A DNA stretch of 64,000 nucleotides from Lawsonibacter faecis (lineage in GTDB: Bacteria > Bacillota > Clostridia > Oscillospirales > Oscillospiraceae), in assembly GCF_014287675.1 (NCBI RefSeq), contig NZ_JACOPQ010000001.1, positions 62,001-126,000 of the forward strand. Direction: 5' to 3'. The notes beneath the pieces are model-generated. The model made no database searches and was not told the DNA's origin. It was given only the letters and a program-made list of their open reading frames with translations. Positions 34,358 to 41,909 of the stretch are shown piece by piece. Made by a program: the position numbers and the translations under genes. The stretch's first letter is position 1, and each line of letters begins with the position of its first letter.

Positions 34358-35566
34358 ATGATCGAAATTACCGGCGCGTATAACACCGCCAAAGTGTTTA
34401 TCGACGCGATTGACGAGACCACTCGGGCGCAAATCGCCCTCATGTGTGACCAGGATTATCTGGTCAACTGCCGTATCCGGGTGATGCCCGACACCCACGC
34501 GGGCAAGGGCTGCACCATCGGCACCACCATGACCCTCCACGACAAGGTGGTGCCCAACATGGTGGGTGTGGACATCGGCTGCGGCATGGAGACCGCCATT
34601 CTGGACGAGAAGTCTCTGGATCTGGAGGGCCTGGACCGCTTTATCCGTGCCAACATCCCCGCGGGGATGGAGATACGGGAGCACCCCCACGCCTACCAGG
34701 CCCAGGCCGATTTGCGCGCGCTGCGCTGCTTCGGCCAGATCAACGAGCACCGGGCCCGCCACTCCATCGGCACCCTGGGCGGCGGCAACCACTTCATCGA
34801 GGTGGACCGGGACGATGAGGGGACGCTGTATCTGGTCATCCACTCCGGCAGCCGTCACCTGGGCACCGAGGTGGCCCGCTGGTACCAGGATGAGGGCTAC
34901 CGCGCCCTCTCCGGCAGCAGCAGGCGCCAGCTTCAGGAGCTGATGGAGACCCTAAAGGCCCAGGGCCGCTTCCAGGAGATCGAGACCGCCCTGCGGGAGG
35001 CCAGGAAGCGCCGCCCCGCCGGGGCAGTCGCGCCGGACCTGGCCTACGTGGAGGGGGACCTCTTCGACGATTACCTCCACGACATGAAGCTCACCCAGCG
35101 CTTCGCCCTCTTGAACCGCAAGGCCATGCTGGGCGAAATCGTGCAAGGCCTGGGCCTGACGGTGCGGGAGACCATCAGCACCATTCACAATTATATCGAC
35201 ACCGACGCCATGATCCTCCGCAAGGGGGCCGTCTCCGCCCAAAAGGGGGAGCGCCTGCTCATCCCCATCAATATGCGGGACGGGAGTCTTCTCTGTGTGG
35301 GCCGGGGCAACGAGGACTGGAACTGCTCGGCCCCCCACGGCGCGGGCCGCCTTATGAGCCGTCACGCGGCAGCGTCAGTCTTCACGGTGGAGGAGTTTTG
35401 CCGCTCCATGGAGGGCATCTACACCACCTCCGTGGGCCGGGATACCCTGGACGAGTGCCCCATGGCCTACAAGGACATGTCCGCCATCGTGGACAACATC
35501 GGCCCCACGGCTGAAATAAAGAAAATCATCCGCCCCATCTACAACTTCAAGGCGGGTGAGAGATGA
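34358..35566 (+). CDS. rtcB: RNA-splicing ligase RtcB
   Basis: A 402-aa GTP-dependent ligase that joins 2',3'-cyclic phosphate or 3'-phosphate RNA ends to 5'-OH ends. Metal and active-site motifs are DIGCGME with its cysteine, GTLGGGNHFIE, HSGSRHLG and the guanylated histidine in APHGAGRLMSR. The start is ATG 34358, 6 nt after AGGTGA; an upstream GTG at 34349 is inside that site. It lies 71 nt after the TROVE gene. No archease gene is visible. Its partner proteins suggest repair or ligation of RNAs sorted by the Ro-Y RNA particle. Confidence 0.95.
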   Translation: MIEITGAYNTAKVFIDAIDETTRAQIALMCDQDYLVNCRIRVMPDTHAGKGCTIGTTMTLHDKVVPNMVGVDIGCGMETAILDEKSLDLEGLDRFIRANIPAGMEIREHPHAYQAQADLRALRCFGQINEHRARHSIGTLGGGNHFIEVDRDDEGTLYLVIHSGSRHLGTEVARWYQDEGYRALSGSSRRQLQELMETLKAQGRFQEIETALREARKRRPAGAVAPDLAYVEGDLFDDYLHDMKLTQRFALLNRKAMLGEIVQGLGLTVRETISTIHNYIDTDAMILRKGAVSAQKGERLLIPINMRDGSLLCVGRGNEDWNCSAPHGAGRLMSRHAAASVFTVEEFCRSMEGIYTTSVGRDTLDECPMAYKDMSAIVDNIGPTAEIKKIIRPIYNFKAGER

Positions 35567-35581
35567 AATGAGGCGAGGACC

Positions 35582-36334
35582 TTGAGAGAGGTCATCTTAC
35601 AAAAACTGCAGGAGATTGAGCAGGCCGAGGGCGTCACCATCCTCCACGCCGTGGAGTCGGGCAGCCGCGCCTGGGGCTTCCCCTCCCCGGACAGCGACTA
35701 CGATGTGCGTTTCTTCTATGTCCGGAGTACAGAATATTATCTGCGCCTGGACAGGACCCGGGACGTGATCGAGCGTCCTATCGACGAGGTGCTGGATATC
35801 AACGGCTGGGATCTGGACAAGACCCTGCGCCTGCTCCACACCTCCAACCCCACCCTTTTCGAGTGGAGCCAGTCGCCCATCGTCTATCGGACCACAGAGC
35901 TTTTTCAGTCCTTCCTGCCCACCATCCGGACCTGTTTCTCGGCCAAGCCCGGCCTGTGGCACTACCTGAGCATGGCTGAGGGCAACTACCGGGAGTACCT
36001 GAAGGGGGAGCGGGTCAAGGCAAAGAAGTATTTTTACGTCCTCCGCCCCCTCCTGGCCTGCCGCTGGATTTTGGAGCGGGGCACGCCCCCTCCCATGCTG
36101 TTTTCCGGGCTGGTGGAGACCCAGCTGGAACCGGAGCTGCGGCCCTTGGTGGAGGATTTGCTCCGTCTTAAGATGGATACGCCGGAAATCGGGCTGATCC
36201 CCCGTATCGACAAACTGAACGCCTTTATTAAGACAAATTTGTCGGTGCTGCGCACACAGGTAGAGGCCCTGCCGAAAGAGACGCCGAAGGATTGGCGGCC
36301 TCTGAACCGGATGTTCTTATCCGCGCTTTCATAG
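35582..36334 (+). CDS. Nucleotidyltransferase of the YcgL/COG3541 type
   Basis: A 250-aa protein with a pol-beta-type nucleotidyltransferase core: ESGSRAWGFPSPDSDYDVRF holds the GS motif and two of the catalytic aspartates. Substrate is unknown; relatives often travel with rtcB and may modify RNA ends or tRNA-like RNA. The TTG start at 35582 is preceded by AGGCGAGGA and lies only 15 nt after rtcB, so it is the last gene of this operon. A hairpin terminator follows. Confidence 0.85.
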   Translation: MREVILQKLQEIEQAEGVTILHAVESGSRAWGFPSPDSDYDVRFFYVRSTEYYLRLDRTRDVIERPIDEVLDINGWDLDKTLRLLHTSNPTLFEWSQSPIVYRTTELFQSFLPTIRTCFSAKPGLWHYLSMAEGNYREYLKGERVKAKKYFYVLRPLLACRWILERGTPPPMLFSGLVETQLEPELRPLVEDLLRLKMDTPEIGLIPRIDKLNAFIKTNLSVLRTQVEALPKETPKDWRPLNRMFLSALS

Positions 36335-36394
36335 GCGGCGACAAGCCAGGCGGCACTCATCAATTGGTACTTGATTGGCACAGCCGCGCATAGG

Positions 36395-36430
36395 TAATAC
36401 CGGACGGGAATCCCCGTCCGGTATTACTTT
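36395..36430 (+). terminator. Terminator of the TROVE-rtcB operon
   Basis: A perfect 14-bp stem (TAATACCGGACGGG and complement) with an AATC loop, then CTTTT. A related hairpin occurs before the homologous small ORF at 57617-57643. Confidence 0.75.
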
Positions 36431-36445
36431 TGCCGAGGTGCAGTG

Positions 36446-36580
36446 ATGAAAGAGACCCTTTTTGACGTAACGGAAGCCTTTCAGTCCTCCGATGAGGAAA
36501 CCCGCAGACAGCTGCTGCAGGCTAAAATAGACCTGTATCTCAAGGGGCGGCTTACGCGTTGTGAATCGGAAGAGAACTAG
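36446..36580 (+). CDS. Small recombinase-associated protein (orphan copy)
   Basis: A 44-aa product beginning MKETLFDVTEAFQSS, with GAGGTG upstream. It is clearly homologous to the 39-aa protein at 57463-57582 (MKQTVFEVTQSFRSA), which sits just upstream of a serine recombinase; roughly half the residues match over 36 positions, including EE-RR-L-KID-YLK-R. Here no recombinase follows. Both copies have an ACCGGACGGG-type hairpin upstream. It is probably left over from a departed or decayed element. The function is unknown. Confidence 0.7.
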   Translation: MKETLFDVTEAFQSSDEETRRQLLQAKIDLYLKGRLTRCESEEN

Positions 36581-36742
36581 GGTGGATCTGAAAAGTCGGG
36601 GTGGGGTAGATTTCGAGCGGAAAAGGCGTCATGCAAGCCGTTTTTTGCAGGAATTCTGGGTGGATTCCTGCGAAAAACGGCGCGGCAGGCCCCAGTTTCC
36701 GCCGAAAGACGCGCCGCCTGGACTTTTCAGCTATACCCTAGT
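36576..36742. repeat. 167-bp imperfect palindrome, MITE-like
   Basis: The ends are inverted repeats ACTAGGGT-ggat-CTGAAAAGTC (36576-36597) and GACTTTTCAG-ctat-ACCCTAGT (36721-36742). The centre pairs GCCGTTTTTTGCAGGAAT with ATTCCTGCGAAAAACGGC, and the intervening parts also match imperfectly (TTTCG-CGGAAA blocks). It overlaps the end of the small ORF by 5 nt. No coding capacity. Candidate non-autonomous mobile element or structured RNA. Confidence 0.55.
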
Positions 36743-36782
36743 ACGCGCTTCCTCTTGGAACTTCTACGGCGGCACGGACTTT

Positions 36783-36814
36783 ACCGGGCGGGTTTTTCCC
36801 GTCCGGTCTTTTTT
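36783..36814 (+). terminator. Intrinsic terminator
   Basis: A 10-bp stem (ACCGGGCGGG and complement with one G-T) around TTTTT, followed by CTTTTTT. It ends the transcript, if any, that covers the small ORF and hairpin element. Confidence 0.85.
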
Positions 36815-36859
36815 ATCGAAGTGCGTACGAAATTACCAGAAAGTCCGTGCGTCCCTTCC

Positions 36860-36953
36860 TTGACGGTTTTCTACTTCCGGCGTGTAATAGAGATAGCAGC
36901 GGACCCTCCGAAGGGGGGTCGCTGAAGCAGGGCGCGGACGGCGCTGTCCGTGC
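36860..36953 (+). promoter_or_regulatory. Promoter and structured leader of the DUF2284-UroD genes
   Basis: TTGACG (36860-36865) and TGTAAT (36883-36888) are 17 bp apart. The leader of about 75 nt folds into two hairpins, GCG(G)ACCCTCC/GGGGGGTCGC (36899-36922) and a 9-bp stem with GGCGCT loop (36932-36953), ending at the ribosome site. I do not recognise a riboswitch class in it. Confidence 0.45.
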
Positions 36954-36971
36954 GGGAGAGGAGGCGGCGAT

Positions 36972-37529
36972 ATGCCGCTGGACAAGGTGATTTTTAACTG
37001 GGCGCAGGCCGCCGGCTTCACCCATGTGGGACGGCTGGAGCGGTCCGCGCTACGCTTTCTGCCCGAGGTGCGTGAAATGTGCGCCTCAGACCGCTGCCGC
37101 AGCTACGGCAGGAATTGGACCTGCCCCCCGGCCTGCGGGAGCCTGGAGGAGATTACCGCCCGGGCCGCGCACTTTGGCAGGGGCATTCTGCTCCAGAGCA
37201 CCGGCACGCTGGAGGACGACTTCGACCTTGACTCCATGCTGGAGGCCGAGCGGCTGCACAAGGAGCGATTTCTCCGTCTGCTGGATCGCCTGGATGCGTC
37301 GGGAGAGCCGGTACTCCCCATGGCCGCCGGCGGGTGTACCCTCTGTGAGCGCTGTACCTATCCCGGCGCGCCCTGCCGCTTTCCCCGGCGTGCGGCCCCC
37401 TCCATGGAGGCATACGGCCTCTGGGTCAGCAGGGTGTGCGAGGATTCGGGCCTCCCTTACCACTACGGACCGCGCACCATTACCTACACCAGCTGTATCC
37501 TCTATGATACGGACGACAAAAGAGGATAA
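36972..37529 (+). CDS. DUF2284 metal-binding protein
   Basis: A 185-aa protein with the DUF2284 cysteine pattern: CASDRCRSYGRNWTCPPACG (residues about 37-56), then GGCTLCERCTYPGAPCRFP. These cysteines probably hold an iron-sulfur cluster or zinc. Family members commonly accompany corrinoid methyltransferase systems. GAGGAGG precedes ATG 36972. The UroD-like methyltransferase gene follows 99 nt later, so a shared role in methyl or corrinoid chemistry is likely but unproven. Confidence 0.82.
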   Translation: MPLDKVIFNWAQAAGFTHVGRLERSALRFLPEVREMCASDRCRSYGRNWTCPPACGSLEEITARAAHFGRGILLQSTGTLEDDFDLDSMLEAERLHKERFLRLLDRLDASGEPVLPMAAGGCTLCERCTYPGAPCRFPRRAAPSMEAYGLWVSRVCEDSGLPYHYGPRTITYTSCILYDTDDKRG

Positions 37530-37628
37530 AATGAAACAAAAATACAGGAATCCTTTCTATAAGAACCGACAGCCATGCCGATATAATGATACTGGCATTC
37601 AAAATTAAATCGTAAGGGAGAGACTATT

Positions 37629-38984
37629 ATGCTTCCGAAGGAAATCCTGTTTCAGACCCTGCGCCATGAAACGGCCGGTCAGACCGCCTGGGTGCCGTTC
37701 GCAGGCATCCACGCGGGCAAGCTGCTGGGCTACGACGCCACCGAGGTTTTGACCGACGCGGACAAGCTCTTTGCCTCCCTGATGGAGGTCAACAAGCTCT
37801 ATAAGCCCCATGGCCAGCCTGTGGTGTTCGACCTCCAGCTGGAGGCCGAGTGTCTGGGCTGCGAACTGGTCTGGGCCAAAAACAGCCCGCCCTCGGTGGC
37901 CTCCCACCCCCTGGCCGAGCACATGGAGGTCCCCGCCGACAGCACCATCCCCTCCAAAGAGGACGGACGGCTGCCCCTGGTGCTGGACGTGATGCGCCGG
38001 ATGAAGGCCGCCGTCGGCGATACCACCGCCCTCTACGGTCTCATCTGCGGCCCCTTTACCCTGGCCTCCCACCTGCGCGGCAACGATATTTTCATGGATA
38101 TGTTTGACGACGAGGACTTTGTCTGCAGTCTTCTGGACTACTGTGCCAGGGTGGGCATGAGGATGGCGGAGTACATGGTGGAGGCGGGTATGGACGTCAT
38201 CGCCGTGGTTGACCCGCTGATCTCCCAGATCTCCTCCGCCCATTTCGAGGCGTTCATGACCGCACCCTTCACCAAGCTGTTTGACCATATCCGCGTTCTG
38301 GGCGCCTTCTCCTCCTTCTTTGTCTGCGGCGACGCCACCCGAAACATCGAGGTCATGTGCAGGACGGGGCCCGACTCCATCTCCGTGGATGAGAATGTGG
38401 ATCTGAAGGGCGCCAAGGCCGTCACGGACCGCTACAACATCTGCATCGGCGGCAACATTCCCCTTACCACCGTCATGCTCCACGGCACCCAGCAGGACAA
38501 TATGAAATGGGTCGTGGAGCTGCTGGACAGTCTGCCCGACAAACGCAACCTCATTGTGGCCCCTGGGTGCGACATGCCCTACGACGTTCCCGTGGAAAAC
38601 GGCATCGGCGTGGCCCAGGCGGTTCTCCACACGGACGAGGTGCGGGAGATGGTGAAAAACTATGTGGCCGCGGAGGACGACGTCCAGATCGAGCTGCCCG
38701 ACTACGCGCACCTGGCAAAGCCCCTTGTCGAGGTGTTCACCCTGGACTCCGCCACCTGCGCCGCCTGCACTTACATGATGGGCGCCGCCAAAGCCGCCAA
38801 AGCTGATTACGGCGACAGGATCGACATGGTGGAGTACAAATTCACCGAGAAAGAGAATATCGCCCGCTGCAAAAAAATGGGCGTGCCCAATCTGCCCTCG
38901 CTCTACATTAACGGCAGGCTGAAATTCAAATCCATCATCCCCAGCCGGGACGAGCTCGCAGCCGCTATCGAAGAGGCGCTTTGA
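37629..38984 (+). CDS. UroD-family methyltransferase fused to a thioredoxin-like domain
   Basis: A 451-aa protein. Residues about 1-345 are a uroporphyrinogen decarboxylase-like barrel of the MtaA/MtbA type, with SSFFVCGDATRN placing the metal cysteine. The C-terminal 85 residues are a thioredoxin or glutaredoxin-like fold with a CAAC dithiol (TLDSATCAACTYMMG) and a cis-proline region PNLPSLYINGR. Such proteins transfer methyl groups between a corrinoid and a thiol. The fused dithiol domain could keep the zinc site or a thiol acceptor reduced. AAGGGAGA precedes the ATG. Confidence 0.83.
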   Translation: MLPKEILFQTLRHETAGQTAWVPFAGIHAGKLLGYDATEVLTDADKLFASLMEVNKLYKPHGQPVVFDLQLEAECLGCELVWAKNSPPSVASHPLAEHMEVPADSTIPSKEDGRLPLVLDVMRRMKAAVGDTTALYGLICGPFTLASHLRGNDIFMDMFDDEDFVCSLLDYCARVGMRMAEYMVEAGMDVIAVVDPLISQISSAHFEAFMTAPFTKLFDHIRVLGAFSSFFVCGDATRNIEVMCRTGPDSISVDENVDLKGAKAVTDRYNICIGGNIPLTTVMLHGTQQDNMKWVVELLDSLPDKRNLIVAPGCDMPYDVPVENGIGVAQAVLHTDEVREMVKNYVAAEDDVQIELPDYAHLAKPLVEVFTLDSATCAACTYMMGAAKAAKADYGDRIDMVEYKFTEKENIARCKKMGVPNLPSLYINGRLKFKSIIPSRDELAAAIEEAL

Positions 38985-39000
38985 CGCCTGAGACGGCACA

Positions 39001-39034
39001 TCGCCGGACGGATTACCGTCCGGCGATGCTTTTT
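39001..39034 (+). terminator. Terminator after the UroD-thioredoxin gene
   Basis: An 11-bp stem (TCGCCGGACGG and complement) with an ATTA loop, then TGCTTTTT. Confidence 0.85.
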
Positions 39035-39071
39035 ATCCCATAGGCAGCCGGGCGCTTCCGTGCCTTATGCC

Positions 39072-39392
39072 CTACTCTTCCCGATTGAGGGAGATGGTGC
39101 GGATGCGCTTTTTGCCCCCGCTCTCCTCCGGGGGCAGCACGGCACTGCGCAGCACCTCCAGCTCGGTGCGGGCTTTTCCGGTCTCTATGAGAATCAAATC
39201 CCCGTTCACTGCGGTGACAGTACCGTGAATTCCGGCCCGGATGCTCACCTGGTCGCCCGCCTTCACCTCTCTCTGCGCCTGCTCCTTCTCCCGCCTGGCC
39301 CTCTTGTCCGGGCGGAGGAAAAAGAAATAGAGCACGGCCAGGAGGGCCGCCAGCAATACGGCGTTGACCCAGATCATCTCTGTCTGCGGCAT
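39072..39392 (-). CDS. yajC: YajC family protein, copy 1
   Basis: A 106-aa protein with one N-terminal membrane helix (residues about 8-27, AVLLAALLAVLYFFFLRP) and a small soluble domain with VKAGDQVSIRAGIHGTVTAV, the YajC hallmark. YajC assists the SecDF-YidC translocase. It sits 4 nt downstream of a dehydrogenase gene in a sugar-catabolism cluster, far from sec genes. A second YajC-like protein is at 52884-53222. Confidence 0.85.
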   Translation of the reverse strand: MPQTEMIWVNAVLLAALLAVLYFFFLRPDKRARREKEQAQREVKAGDQVSIRAGIHGTVTAVNGDLILIETGKARTELEVLRSAVLPPEESGGKKRIRTISLNREE

Positions 39393-39396
39393 GGTA

Positions 39397-40596
39397 CTAC
39401 CCCCTTTCTCTCATGGCAGTGCACACATAGTCTGCGGCGCTGTCCAGGAGCGATCGGCCGCTGAGATAGCGGAGGATGGTATAGCGCTTCTCCGGACCGG
39501 CACAGGCGCGGAGCATCTCACGCAGCGCCCCTTCGCCGGCCAGGTAATCGGTGAGCTTCCCGCCGATGCCGGACTGCTCCAGCAGGGCGTATACGGTATC
39601 CGAAGGGAGAAGGCTCTCCCGGAGCTCCGCCTGAATGGGCGCCAGCTCCGGCGGTGCGGCGGTATCCAGCAAAAACTCATAGAGCAGTGTGGCGACCAGC
39701 GTACCGAAGCCCACCGATGCGCCGTGGGAGGGCGGAAGCCGCCCGGCGGCGATCGCCGACTCCACCAGGTAGTGGGAGAAAATGTGCTCGCTGCCCGAGG
39801 CGGGACGGGTATCCTCGCAGAGGGCCATGTTGATGCCCGTAAGCACCAGCGACTCGGTGAGGCGCAGCACCTGCCCGGGGTCCCGGGACAGCAGGGCGGC
39901 GACCGCTGCTGTGTCCCCGCACCAGCCGGCGCTCTCCGCCGTGAGTCCCGCGATACGCGCGCAGTAGTAGTCGCCGTTGAAGGTCCTCGCGAGAACCCAG
40001 TCCGGAAGGGCTGTGCGCTTGCCCAGCATATCGCCGTATCCCGACCGGATGAGGTCCATGGGCGCGGAGCACATGACCTGCGGATCGGCAAATATGCCCG
40101 CGGGGAACCGACAGTCCTTCAGCACCTTTTTCTTCCCGCCGATCATCATTCCGGCCACGTTGGACGCATAGCCGTCCATGGAGGGGCAGGTCATGACCAG
40201 TACGAAGGGCTTACCCGTGCGGCTGCCCAGGAAGCGGCCCAGGTCCGTCACCGTGCCGCCGCCCACGGCGATAATGCCGTCTATTTCTGCGGTCATATCC
40301 AGCAGCGCCGTCCCCACCGTCCGCTCGTCGTTGACCAGCGGGGCGCTGCCGCCGAACTCCCGTACGGTCAGGCTCCAGCCCCGCTCCGTCAGGCGGCGGC
40401 TGAGCGGCGCATTCATGGCCTCGCAGGTATGGGCGTCGCACAGCAGCAGGGCCCGCCTGCCGCCCAGGAGCTGTTCCATCCCGGCGGCGGGGTCGGAGCG
40501 CCACATGTCGCAGTCGATACGGCGGATTGGAACCCTGTGGGCGCGCCCACAGGCGCAGGGGATGGGCCTGGAGAGATATTGGTCAAATGAACTCAT
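39397..40596 (-). CDS. sn-glycerol-1-phosphate dehydrogenase family protein (AraM/EgsA-like)
   Basis: A 399-aa NAD(P)-dependent dehydrogenase related to glycerol and dehydroquinate enzymes. The dinucleotide loop is VGGGTVTDLGRFLGS, followed by TCPSMDGYAS. Metal ligands fall in SGYGDMLGKRTALPDWVLA, SEHIFSHYLVE and PPSHGASVGFG. It would reduce dihydroxyacetone phosphate or oxidise a related polyol phosphate. ATG 40596 lies 5 nt after the stop of the AraC-type regulator gene, so they are cotranscribed. Confidence 0.85.
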   Translation of the reverse strand: MSSFDQYLSRPIPCACGRAHRVPIRRIDCDMWRSDPAAGMEQLLGGRRALLLCDAHTCEAMNAPLSRRLTERGWSLTVREFGGSAPLVNDERTVGTALLDMTAEIDGIIAVGGGTVTDLGRFLGSRTGKPFVLVMTCPSMDGYASNVAGMMIGGKKKVLKDCRFPAGIFADPQVMCSAPMDLIRSGYGDMLGKRTALPDWVLARTFNGDYYCARIAGLTAESAGWCGDTAAVAALLSRDPGQVLRLTESLVLTGINMALCEDTRPASGSEHIFSHYLVESAIAAGRLPPSHGASVGFGTLVATLLYEFLLDTAAPPELAPIQAELRESLLPSDTVYALLEQSGIGGKLTDYLAGEGALREMLRACAGPEKRYTILRYLSGRSLLDSAADYVCTAMRERG

Positions 40597-40600
40597 AGAA

Positions 40601-41812
40601 TTACTCGCCTCCGTCCAGTTTTCCTTGGCAATGGCGGTACTTCCCGGGCGAGACGCCCACCAGCCTGCGGAAGCATTTGGTGTAGTAGCTCTGATCCACA
40701 AAGCCCACCATACAGGCCACGTCCGCCAGGGCAATACCGCTGTTTAGGAGCAGCTGTTTGCTTTTTTCAATCCGGGTCTGAATAACGAAATTGGAAAAGG
40801 TTGTGCCCGTCTCCTCAGCGAAGAGCTTTGAAAAGTACGAGCGGCTGAGATAGACCATTTTGGCCGTCTGCTCCAGGGTGATCTTCCCTGCGTAATTTTG
40901 GCGGATATAGCTGATCGCCTTGGAGATGGCATAGGAGTGCTTGGCGCTGTTGGCGTCCTGCACGTAGGAGGCGCAGCAGCTTGCGGCCGAGGCCACCAGC
41001 ACGCCCATCTCCTGGGGCACCGCGCATTTCTGGAATTCCTGAAAGTACTTGTCGTTCAGGCTGAAAATGGTCTCGATATCCGCGCCCGCGTCGATGGCCG
41101 CCCGGCTGATGACGACCAGCAGCTCCAGGCAGCGGGAGCGGGTGGTCTGCAGCTTCCCGCCCGCGGAAAGGATGATATAGCTGAGAAGCTGGCTGATCTG
41201 CTGGCGGGCGCCCTCGCCGTCGCCGTCGGAGATAAAATAGCCCAGCCGGCGCTCCATCTCAATCGAATAGCCGGTGGGCGTGCCGTCGCTGTCCAGAGAG
41301 GTTGCAAGCCGGAACATATCGTTGATGGTGTCCCACTGGTTTTCCGTGGGGGAAAAGCCCTTGTCCCGGGAGCCGCAGCAGGTGAGCAGCGCCGCCAGAG
41401 CCTCGCCCAGGTGATAGCTCTTGCCGGTGTTCATCACCGCGATATGCTCCAGCGCCTCCTCGCTCAGTCCCAGAATACAGTCCCTGTCCGACTCCTCCAG
41501 CAGGATGGGCCCGGCCACGATGCCGATGGCGACGCCCGTGTTGCTGTTGCAGTAGGCGGCGACAAAGAGCAGATTCAGCGGACAGTAGTAAGTATAGCGC
41601 CCATCCCAGCGCTCCGCCTCCAGGCAGTTTCGCAGATGCACCCGGAAGCAGTCGCAGCCGGCGGTCATACAGGGGCAGTAATCCCTGCAGAAGGCGGGGG
41701 GCTCCTCATAAAAGCGCTGGTCCACCAAATTCAGCACGCAGGCGTCCAGGCCGCTGATCTCCTCAAAATGACTGGCATACTTTTTGACTCTTTTATGTAA
41801 GGATTCTACCAT
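40601..41812 (-). CDS. PocR-domain AraC-family regulator
   Basis: A 403-aa regulator. The N-terminal half is a PocR-type ligand domain with its cysteine cluster (CRDYCPCMTAGCDCFRVHL) and a GIVAGPILLEE segment. The C-terminal AraC domain carries LEQTAKMVYLSRSYFSKLF and LADVACMVGFVDQSYYTKCF. PocR domains sense small polyol- or propanediol-like compounds, and relatives control cobalamin-dependent catabolic operons. That suits its place beside PTS, aldolase and corrinoid-related genes. Confidence 0.9.
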   Translation of the reverse strand: MVESLHKRVKKYASHFEEISGLDACVLNLVDQRFYEEPPAFCRDYCPCMTAGCDCFRVHLRNCLEAERWDGRYTYYCPLNLLFVAAYCNSNTGVAIGIVAGPILLEESDRDCILGLSEEALEHIAVMNTGKSYHLGEALAALLTCCGSRDKGFSPTENQWDTINDMFRLATSLDSDGTPTGYSIEMERRLGYFISDGDGEGARQQISQLLSYIILSAGGKLQTTRSRCLELLVVISRAAIDAGADIETIFSLNDKYFQEFQKCAVPQEMGVLVASAASCCASYVQDANSAKHSYAISKAISYIRQNYAGKITLEQTAKMVYLSRSYFSKLFAEETGTTFSNFVIQTRIEKSKQLLLNSGIALADVACMVGFVDQSYYTKCFRRLVGVSPGKYRHCQGKLDGGE

Positions 41813-41909
41813 CGCGTTTCCCCTTTCTGTGCCGAAGGGCTTGACTGCATATAGGAGGCGGGCGCAGTCTACTACGCCAGCCTCCTATATTTCCTACGGT
41901 ATCACAGGG

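Noticed and set aside
36576..36742. A guanidine (ykkC-type) riboswitch because of the CTAGGG start
   Set aside because: The rest of the consensus is missing, no transporter or urea-related gene follows, and the element is palindromic along its whole length.
36895..36971. A cobalamin or glycine riboswitch upstream of the DUF2284-UroD genes
   Set aside because: No B12 box or glycine-aptamer core can be found and the leader is too short for a cobalamin aptamer; it is recorded only as a two-hairpin leader.
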